Assembly: GCA_003225215.1 (NCBI GenBank)
Contig: QIBC01000191.1
Location: 1-61,018, forward strand
Direction of reading: 5' to 3'
DNA length: 61,018 nt
Source: Acidobacteriota bacterium
GTDB taxonomy: Bacteria; Acidobacteriota; Terriglobia; Terriglobales; Acidobacteriaceae
Part shown: positions 54,221-61,018 of the stretch, piece after piece
How positions within the stretch are numbered: the stretch's first letter is position 1
Layout: each line of letters begins with the position of its first letter
Program-made: the position numbers and the translations under genes
Notes under the pieces: model-generated
Told to the model about the DNA's origin: nothing
The model's database searches: none
The model's input: only the letters and a program-made list of their open reading frames with translations

Positions 54221-55384
54221 ATGACTCGGCGCGTGCTCTCGATTCTTGCGCTCGTCTTTATTTTTGTCTGGTCGGCGATATTACCGGCGCAAGAGAACCC
54301 GGCTGCGACAGTGAATGCCGCCAGAGCCATCGGAACGGTGGCGGCGATCAACGGCAGCACCATCTCGGTGAAGACCGATGCGGGCGCAGAAACAACAGTC
54401 ACGGTCTCGGACTCTACTCGAATCGTAAAGGCTGCTCCCGGACAGAGAGATCTAAAAGGCGCCACAACGATTCAGCTCCAAGATTTGCAGGTTGGTGATC
54501 GTGTGCTTGCTCGTGGGAAAGCGGGGGAGGGAGCAAACTCAATTGCAGCCACATCGCTGATTGTCATGAAGCAGAGCGATGTTGCGAATCGCCAGCAGCA
54601 GGACATTCAGGAGTGGCAGCGGAGGGGCGCAGGAGGAATTGTGCGCGCCATTGATCCTGCTACAGGGGCGGTCACGATATCAACCACACCAACTCAGACC
54701 ATTTCAGTGCACACAACCGGCGATACGCTTTTTTTGAGATATGCGCCGGACTCGGTGAAGTTCAGCGACGCGAAGAAGAGTTCGCTCGGCGAAATCAAGG
54801 TTGGCGATCAGCTTCGGGCGCGCGGAAACAGAAGCAGTGACGGCCAAACTCTTAACGCCGATGCCGTCATCTCAGGAACCTTTAAAAATATCGCAGGCAC
54901 TGTGAATTCAATCGACAGTTCCGGCGGCACAATATCAGTTGCGGATTTGATCGGGAAGAAGACTGCAGTGGTGAAAGTTACTCCGGAAACGCAGATGCGG
55001 AAAATTCCTCCTGAGGTCGCGCAAAGAATCGCAATGTTCCTCAAGCGACCTGCGGGCGCAAACAATCCGGAGTCGGCGCAGAGCGCTCCAGCAGAACGGG
55101 GAGGAGGACAGCAACTGCGGACAGCCGGAGAGCCTGGCAGACCAGGCGGTGCGCCAGATTTTCAGCAGATAATCCGTCGTATGCCGGCAGCGTCCCTCAC
55201 AGATTTGCAGAAAGGAGACGCTGTGATGATTGTGACGACTGACGCTGCTTCTGGTCAGCCAGTTACCGCTCTCACCCTGCTGAGTGGAGTTGAACCGATC
55301 CTCACTGCAGCTCCCACCGAGACCACTGCCAATTTGCTTTCCGGGTGGAGTATGGGGAGCGGCGCGGAAGCCGGAAATCAGTGA
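54221..55384 (+). CDS. DUF5666-domain exported protein
   Basis: A 387-residue protein with a signal peptide (SILALVFIFVWSAILPAQE). Repeated beta modules match DUF5666: IGTVAAINGSTISVKTDAG, LQVGDRVLARG, GGIVRAIDPATGAVTIST, and IAGTVNSIDSSGGTISVAD. The family is exported with no known reaction. Its stop overlaps a GTG of the next gene by three bases, so the two may be coupled. Confidence 0.8.
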   Translation: MTRRVLSILALVFIFVWSAILPAQENPAATVNAARAIGTVAAINGSTISVKTDAGAETTVTVSDSTRIVKAAPGQRDLKGATTIQLQDLQVGDRVLARGKAGEGANSIAATSLIVMKQSDVANRQQQDIQEWQRRGAGGIVRAIDPATGAVTISTTPTQTISVHTTGDTLFLRYAPDSVKFSDAKKSSLGEIKVGDQLRARGNRSSDGQTLNADAVISGTFKNIAGTVNSIDSSGGTISVADLIGKKTAVVKVTPETQMRKIPPEVAQRIAMFLKRPAGANNPESAQSAPAERGGGQQLRTAGEPGRPGGAPDFQQIIRRMPAASLTDLQKGDAVMIVTTDAASGQPVTALTLLSGVEPILTAAPTETTANLLSGWSMGSGAEAGNQ

Positions 55385-55422
55385 ACTGCAGTTTTGATAA
55401 TTCTCATTCAGGCGAAGACTAC

Positions 55423-58311
55423 GTGACTTCTTGCTCGTTCAAATTGCGATCTATTGCCTTATCTTTCTTCTCTTTTCTGCTTTTGTCATCTGCTCTGTTG
55501 GCCCAAACCGGTACTGTGCGCGGAAAGGTGAGCGATCCCAGCGGAGCTGTCATTCCGAATGCTGTAATTACGGCCAAGTCAGGAAGCGGCCAGGCGAAGA
55601 GTGCGACATCCGGTGGCGATGGGCAGTACCAGATCAACGGTCTCGCGGCTGGGCAGTACACGGTTTCAGCATCTGCTCAGGGCTTCGCTCCGTTTTCGAA
55701 GACGTCAGTCACCCTTGTTGAAGGACGCCCCGTGATACTCGATATTCCGCTCGAGATCGAAGTGGTACATCAGAATATCGATGTGCAATCGGAAGGGAAC
55801 AACGTCGACACAGCTCCGGCCAACAACTCAAATACGGTTGTTTTGAAAGATAAAGATCTAGACGCCTTATCCGATGATACCGATGAGTTGCAGTCGGAAC
55901 TCCAGGCCCTCGCCGGCCCTTCGGCAGGCCCGAACGGCGGACAAATGTACATCGACGGATTTACCGGCGGGCAGCTTCCTCCTAAGTCCGCAATCCGGGA
56001 AATTCGCATTAATTCCAACCCATTCTCCGCACAATTTGACAGACTCGGCTTCGGACGCGTTGAGATTTTTACCAAACCGGGAACGGATAAATATCACGGA
56101 CAAGTTCAGTTCAACGAAAACAACTCGATCTTCAACTCGCGAAATCCGTTTACTTCAAGCGTCGCTACTCCGCCGGACTATCACACAGAAATGTACGAGG
56201 GGAACTTCGGTGGGCCTTTGGGCAAGAAAGCTTCATTTTTTCTGAATGCCCAACGGCGCAATATCGGAGATGTTGCGATTGTCAGTCCGCAATGCGGCGA
56301 CTTTGTTCTTCCGGAGTGTGCACAGCAGACTGTTCCGAATTCGCGTTTCCGAACTGAGACCGGACCGCGTCTCGATTATCAGGTTTCAACCAACAACACG
56401 TTGACCGCGCGATACGAATATGAGGGAGCACATGAGGAGAACAATGGCATTGGTCAAACCCAAAGCCGTGTCAACCTGCCCTCGCTGGCTTACAACCTCG
56501 ACAGCTCCGAACATAATCTGCAAGTCAGCGACACGCAGGTGCTGGGCACAAAAGTAGTCAATGAGACGCGGTTCCAGTATCAACGCGTGCACAGCGATCA
56601 GACCCCGCTCAGCACGGCCCCAGAGCTCTCCGTTCCCGGCTTTTTCGCAACCGGCGGTCGCAGCTCCGGGCACTTGGTTGATCAGGAAAACCATTATGAA
56701 CTTCAGAACTACACATCTATCCTGTCTGGCAATCATTCCATAAGATTCGGCGGACGACTGCGTCTCTCGCAGGCGTCCGATCTAATCGCAGACAATTTCA
56801 ATGGAACTTTCAGCTACCCGTCGCTGGCTGCGTTCGCTGGCGGCCGGGCGAATCAGTTTTCCATTACAACCGGGCAGCCCCTAATCTCGGATACGTTTGT
56901 CGATGTAGGCGTTTACGCGGAGGACGACTGGAAGGCGCGTCCCAATGTGACATTCAGCTACGGTCTGCGCTACGAGACCCAAAATGATATTCACGATTAT
57001 AAAGATCTCGCCCCGCGGCTCGGCGTCGCCGTGGGATTAGGGAAAAAGGGGTCTATACCAAAGACGGTTGTACGTGCCGGCTTTGGCATCTTCTACGATA
57101 GATTTCCGCAGAGTCTTGTTCTACAGGCGAATCGTTTGAACGGGACCAATCAGCAGTCGTTTATCGTCAATTCTCCGTCGTTCGGGCCAGACAACATTCC
57201 GCCATCCTTCGATGGATTCACGGGCGAATCGCCAACCGTGTACCGCATTGATCCAAATCTACGCGCTCCATATGTGATGCAAGCTGCATTTGGAGTTGAG
57301 CACCAGCTCACGAAGGCGGCCAAACTTTCTCTTACATACCTGAACGCCCGGGGATTGCATCAGCTCTTTACCAACAACATCAACGCGCCCTTTCCGGGAA
57401 CCTTCCCAGCCAGTCCCGTTTGTCCGCTGGGCTGCGCGACAGGCAACATCTACGAGTATCAGTCGGAGGGCATCTTCAAGCAGAACCAACTGATTACGAA
57501 CGTCAACATTCGCTATGGACCGAACCTATCGATCTTCGGTTTCTACTCGTTGAGTTTTGCTAACAGCGATACCTCGGGATCGGGGAGCTTCCCGACGAAT
57601 CCCTACAACCCGAGCGCCGACTATGGCCGGGCAGGTTTCGATGTTCGCAACCGCCTGTTTATTGGCGGTACATTTACGGCGCCATTTGGATTCCGTCTGA
57701 GTCCGTTTGTTTTTGCCAACTCCGGCCAGCCTTACAACATCACCATTCCCGCGGACATACTCGGCACTTCGATCTTCAATGCGCGGCCGGGATTCGCAGC
57801 TGGATCTTCGCAATGCACCTCGCTCTCAACCACGAATCCGTTCTGCTTCTTCATTCCCATTCCAGGACAAGCTTATAACCCAATCCCAATCAATCTTGGC
57901 GAGGGGCCGGCGAACGTCTCGGTAAACCTGCGCGTAAGCAAAACGATCGGTCTCGGTGAGCGACTCGAACGGGCCGGCAATAGCGGAGGAAATCGTGGCG
58001 GGCACGGTGAGGGCGGTGGAGGCGGACGCGAGCGCGGAGGCTTCGGCGGTTTCGGTGGCCCTGGGGGCGGCATGGGCGGCATATTTGGCGGCGGGACCAG
58101 CGGCCATCGCTACAACCTGACATTCAGCGTCCAAGCTCGCAACCTATTCAACCACCAAAACCTCGCGCCTCCGGTTGGAGTGCTCAGTCCGCAGGCATTT
58201 GTGCCCAACGCGACCACGAACTTCGGCGAATCAATCTCCCTTGCCAATGGCCCGTTCAACACCCAAGCCGCGAATCGGCGAATCGATCTGCAGGTGCAGT
58301 TTTCGTTCTAG
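55423..58311 (+). CDS. Carboxypeptidase-regulatory/TonB-type outer-membrane barrel
   Basis: A 962-residue protein. The start at 55423 (GTG) opens the signal peptide (KLRSIALSFFSFLLLSSALLAQ). A CarboxypepD_reg domain follows (GTVRGKVSDPSGAVIPNAVI), then a plug-like region (NGGQMYIDGFTGGQLPPKSA, then RLGFGRVEIFTKPG) and a large barrel ending NRRIDLQVQFSF. A Gly-rich stretch (residues about 875-915, GGHGEGGGGG then GGFGGFGGPGGG) sits before the last strands, probably in an outer loop. The same group includes Oar-like receptors. An alternative GTG at 55381 overlaps the upstream stop codon. Confidence 0.88.
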   Translation: MTSCSFKLRSIALSFFSFLLLSSALLAQTGTVRGKVSDPSGAVIPNAVITAKSGSGQAKSATSGGDGQYQINGLAAGQYTVSASAQGFAPFSKTSVTLVEGRPVILDIPLEIEVVHQNIDVQSEGNNVDTAPANNSNTVVLKDKDLDALSDDTDELQSELQALAGPSAGPNGGQMYIDGFTGGQLPPKSAIREIRINSNPFSAQFDRLGFGRVEIFTKPGTDKYHGQVQFNENNSIFNSRNPFTSSVATPPDYHTEMYEGNFGGPLGKKASFFLNAQRRNIGDVAIVSPQCGDFVLPECAQQTVPNSRFRTETGPRLDYQVSTNNTLTARYEYEGAHEENNGIGQTQSRVNLPSLAYNLDSSEHNLQVSDTQVLGTKVVNETRFQYQRVHSDQTPLSTAPELSVPGFFATGGRSSGHLVDQENHYELQNYTSILSGNHSIRFGGRLRLSQASDLIADNFNGTFSYPSLAAFAGGRANQFSITTGQPLISDTFVDVGVYAEDDWKARPNVTFSYGLRYETQNDIHDYKDLAPRLGVAVGLGKKGSIPKTVVRAGFGIFYDRFPQSLVLQANRLNGTNQQSFIVNSPSFGPDNIPPSFDGFTGESPTVYRIDPNLRAPYVMQAAFGVEHQLTKAAKLSLTYLNARGLHQLFTNNINAPFPGTFPASPVCPLGCATGNIYEYQSEGIFKQNQLITNVNIRYGPNLSIFGFYSLSFANSDTSGSGSFPTNPYNPSADYGRAGFDVRNRLFIGGTFTAPFGFRLSPFVFANSGQPYNITIPADILGTSIFNARPGFAAGSSQCTSLSTTNPFCFFIPIPGQAYNPIPINLGEGPANVSVNLRVSKTIGLGERLERAGNSGGNRGGHGEGGGGGRERGGFGGFGGPGGGMGGIFGGGTSGHRYNLTFSVQARNLFNHQNLAPPVGVLSPQAFVPNATTNFGESISLANGPFNTQAANRRIDLQVQFSF

Positions 58312-58335
58312 AGTTGTTTCGGAAACGCAGGCGAG

Positions 58336-58534
58336 ACAAGAAACAGGGACAATAACAGGGTTTTTTCGAATTTGACCTCAGATTCGTCGAATTCTGCCCA
58401 AAATCTGAAAAATTCGTCGCAACGCAGGGAATTATCAGGGAGTTCTGTGGATATCTCTCTAAGCGGATACCAACAAAGCCACTTACGCCCATTTCGCGCA
58501 GGATTCAAAAAACTAACAGGGAATTATCAGGGAA
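58336..58534 (+). repeat. About 200-base dispersed repeat, copy 2
   Basis: Same order of words as 42462-42662: AACAGGG, TCGAATTCTGCCCAAAAT, CAGGGAATTATCAGGGA, TCTGTGGAT, and a terminal AACAGGGAATTATCAGGGAA. It follows the TonB-type gene. Confidence 0.7.
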
Positions 58535-59111
58535 GCTCTGCTGCGACGACTGCATTGTTCGCAACGCGTGCGCCCGAGCCCGGAGATGAAGTAAGCAGGT
58601 CGCAATCGTATCGACCCCATTTCGCTGAATTGTCCTAGGACACCTCTGTAGACTTCATCCTCCGGCGCGCGATCATCTGCCGACGAGCCTGCGACCGCGA
58701 TTGGGCGCATTCGGTCACGCGGCAAAGCCGGTCAACCAACGCCAGTCCATCGAAACCGACTTATAAGCTCCCTTTATCAGTCCTGTCTCTTTTTATCCCG
58801 TGTCTTGCGCAATTTATCCCTTGATAACGTCTATTCGCCTGTTTTATTCTTCGCGGCCACAGAGCCGAAGCTGCTCGTGATTTTTCGGGCGAAGGAATCG
58901 GCCAACGGTGTGAATCGGTTTTCGAGTCAGTGCTTTTTGCCGGTCTGACTCTTTGTGTGGGAGTGGGAGAGGATTCGTGAGAAGGGTTGCGTCCCCAACA
59001 AGCCGCCTTTGTTCTGTCCCCGCTCCCGCGAACTTGCCGTTTGTCTCGCCCGTAGCTACCGACCTTGAACATTTCCAAACTCTTTCCATTTCCGAATCGG
59101 AGGCGAAATCC
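58535..59111. other. Intergenic stretch upstream of the last gene
   Basis: No gene is supported. CGGAGGCG at 59098-59104 is a ribosome site for the following gene. Short frames on both strands have no family features. Confidence 0.55.
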
Positions 59112-61018
59112 ATGAAAGCTCGGTTCACCAGAGCTCTTATATTGCTTGGGGCATTTCTATGTTGCGTGGGCGTCAGCTTCGCTCAGACAGGCACAGCTGC
59201 GGTCCACGGCACGATTACAGACCCTCAGGGACGTGTCGTGCCCAGCGCTATGGTGACCTTGACCAGCACTGCAACCAACATAGTTCGCACACAAAAGACC
59301 GGTCCGGTTGGCAACTTTTCATTCGACCTGATTCCACCCGGCGACTATCGCCTCGAGGTGGAGGCTCCGGGGTTCCAGAAGGCGTTGTTGGAGAGCATTC
59401 ATGCCTTGGTAGCTACTCCGTCGGATCTCAACGTGGTCTTACGAGTCGGATCGACGACGCAGACGGTAGAAGTCATCGCCGAAAATGCGGCGGTCCAGGT
59501 GAATACCCAGGATTCAAGCCTCGGCAACACGATGGTGAGCACGCAAATCGAGCAGCTTCCGCTGGAAGCCCGCAACGTGCTCTCTCTGCTTAGCCTTCAG
59601 CCTGGTGTAACGAAGGACGGATATGTAGCTGGCGGACGCATGGATCAGTCCAACGTTACTCTTGACGGAGTGGACATTAACGACGCGGAAAAAAACCAGG
59701 CTGGACCCGACACTCTGGACTCGTCAACGAGTGCAAGCCCAATTGCTGGCCCGGTTCTGCGTGTGAACGCGGATGCTATCGAAGAGTTTCGCCTCTCGAC
59801 CGTATCCTCGAATTCATCTGGCGGCCGCTCCTCCGGAGCCCAAATCCAGTTGGTCAGTAAGAGCGGCTCAGACCGGTTTCGGGGGACCCTCTCGGAATTC
59901 CACCGGAATACGATCTTCGAAGCCAACGACTGGTTTAACAATCACAATGGAATACCGCGTCCAGCCCTGATTCGAAACACTTTTGGCCCTTCTTTCGGCG
60001 GGCCGATCATCAAGGACAAGTTCTTCTTTTTTTACAGCTACGAGGGACGGCGCGATGGAAGCCAAACTCCAACTTCTCCCAACACCGTCCCGCTTCCGTC
60101 GCTTGCACAGGGAATCGTCAAGTTCAAGGATTCAAACAGCAATTTCCAGCAGATTAACGCCGCTGATATTGCGAACATCTTTCCCGATACAGGCGGAGTC
60201 AATCCTGCCGCGCTGGCGGCCCTGGCCCAGGGAGCAAAGTTTGCGGCAAACAGCAATGCCGTAGGCGATGGACTAAATACGGCTGGAAACGTATTCAATG
60301 CTCCAGTTCCAGTTCACCTTAATTCCCATTCGCTAAGACTCGACTACACGCTGAATCAAAACCAGCAGCTATTTGTCCGCACGAATGTGATCTACGATCA
60401 CGTTCCACAAGCCGCAACATTCGCCACCAACAAAACGCCAATCATATGGAGTCACCCTTGGGGCCTTGCAGTTGGCCACACCTGGGCCATAAGCAGCAAT
60501 CTCGTCAACAACTTCCGGTATGGCATGACGCGGCAGGCGGTCACTAGCGGGGGGGAGTTGTCGGGCAATTTAGGATACTTCCGCCTGGTGTATCAGCCGG
60601 TGAACTTCGGGTCGACTGCCTATGACAGCAGCCGCACAACGCCGGTGAACAACTTCGTGGATGATATGTCGTGGACCAGAGGCCGCCATACCTTACAGTT
60701 CGGCGCCAACATCGAAACCATCAGCAACGGATCTCTGAATTTCAGCAACTCATTTGATACCGCAACTACCAATCCCTCGGGATACAAGACCAATCTATTG
60801 ATTAACGCGATCAATCAGTACCTGAGCGACAATCGTGGATATAAGGTCGCATCCAATTACAAGAGCTCGGTAGAGAATGCTGTTACAGCGTTGATTGGCC
60901 GGTACACGCAATATACCGCCAACTTCCTGTTTAATCGCGATGGTTCACTCCTGAATCCAGGCGCTCCGACGAGGCGCACCTTCGCTACCCAGGGGTATGA
61001 AGGGTATATCCAAGATGT
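59112..61018 (+). CDS. Carboxypeptidase-regulatory/TonB-type barrel, partial (runs off window)
   Basis: The frame is open from the ATG to the window end (635 codons). MKARFTRALILLGAFLCCVG then VSFAQTG is a signal peptide, followed by a CarboxypepD_reg domain (TAAVHGTITDPQGRVVPSAM, PGDYRLEVEAPGFQK). A TonB plug-like segment follows (IEQLPLEARNVLSLLSLQPGV, GRMDQSNVTLDGVDIND) and then barrel strands (FRGTLSEFHRN, FGPSFGGPIIKDKFFFFYSYEG). It resembles the preceding barrel's family but with a clearer plug. The stop lies outside the window. Confidence 0.88.
   Translation, partial: MKARFTRALILLGAFLCCVGVSFAQTGTAAVHGTITDPQGRVVPSAMVTLTSTATNIVRTQKTGPVGNFSFDLIPPGDYRLEVEAPGFQKALLESIHALVATPSDLNVVLRVGSTTQTVEVIAENAAVQVNTQDSSLGNTMVSTQIEQLPLEARNVLSLLSLQPGVTKDGYVAGGRMDQSNVTLDGVDINDAEKNQAGPDTLDSSTSASPIAGPVLRVNADAIEEFRLSTVSSNSSGGRSSGAQIQLVSKSGSDRFRGTLSEFHRNTIFEANDWFNNHNGIPRPALIRNTFGPSFGGPIIKDKFFFFYSYEGRRDGSQTPTSPNTVPLPSLAQGIVKFKDSNSNFQQINAADIANIFPDTGGVNPAALAALAQGAKFAANSNAVGDGLNTAGNVFNAPVPVHLNSHSLRLDYTLNQNQQLFVRTNVIYDHVPQAATFATNKTPIIWSHPWGLAVGHTWAISSNLVNNFRYGMTRQAVTSGGELSGNLGYFRLVYQPVNFGSTAYDSSRTTPVNNFVDDMSWTRGRHTLQFGANIETISNGSLNFSNSFDTATTNPSGYKTNLLINAINQYLSDNRGYKVASNYKSSVENAVTALIGRYTQYTANFLFNRDGSLLNPGAPTRRTFATQGYEGYIQD

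Noticed and set aside
1-61018. tRNA, rRNA, CRISPR or prophage modules
   Set aside because: No arm/loop patterns, repeat-spacer arrays, integrases or phage structural genes were seen on reading both strands.

Overview
The window looks like a chromosomal segment of an Acidobacteriota (Terriglobia-type) genome. This is inferred from gene families, not from a marker gene: an ADOP-type duplicated permease behind a PadR regulator, several large outer-membrane barrels with N-terminal carboxypeptidase-regulatory-like domains, a VWFA-related secreted protein, a FecR/DUF6600 protein, a DUF5666 protein, a membrane LuxR plus DUF4199 pair, and dispersed palindromes between genes. I see no rRNA, tRNA, CRISPR array, prophage or plasmid genes.

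Layout. 1-650: a lone REP-associated tyrosine transposase between inverted 40-base hairpin repeats. 0.9-5.6 kb: a Tat-exported SRPBCC protein divergent from an ArsR/AHSA1 pair, then PadR plus ADOP. 6-16.4 kb: small sensing and accessory genes (PD40 propeller, winged-helix/TPR regulator, VapBC, LuxR/DUF4199, orphan PstS, two DinB/racemase/cupin neighbours, PilZ). 16.7-22.8 kb: an outer-membrane barrel followed by a very large multiheme cytochrome with an LVIVD-type propeller, the latter split by a frameshift. 22.8-25 kb: truncated phytanoyl-CoA-type dioxygenase and MFS exporter. 25.8-33.8 kb (minus strand): a housekeeping run trpD, acyltransferase, M50 protease, trpS, scpA, scpB, rluB, hisC. 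34-39.5 kb: ruvC, two envelope proteins, rsmA, glgA. 39.6-46.4 kb: two esterases, two ATP-grasp-like proteins, a GCS2 carboxylate-amine ligase and an M29-type aminopeptidase, mostly co-directional, which together look like an amide-bond-forming pathway. 46.8-54 kb: M28 peptidase, DinB, SYLF, zwf, VWFA, and a broken RND outer-membrane factor. 54-61 kb: DUF5666 and two carboxypeptidase-regulatory/TonB-type barrels, the last running off the window.

The two most interesting modules are the barrel plus multiheme-propeller pair (possible extracellular electron conduit) and the ATP-grasp/GCS2/peptidase/esterase cluster (possible small peptide or amide metabolite). Three genes (cytochrome, trpS, RND outer-membrane factor) and perhaps a fourth (dioxygenase) are visibly broken, so either real decay or assembly indels must be considered. 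The intergenic DNA is unusually rich in recurring palindromic elements of several families.
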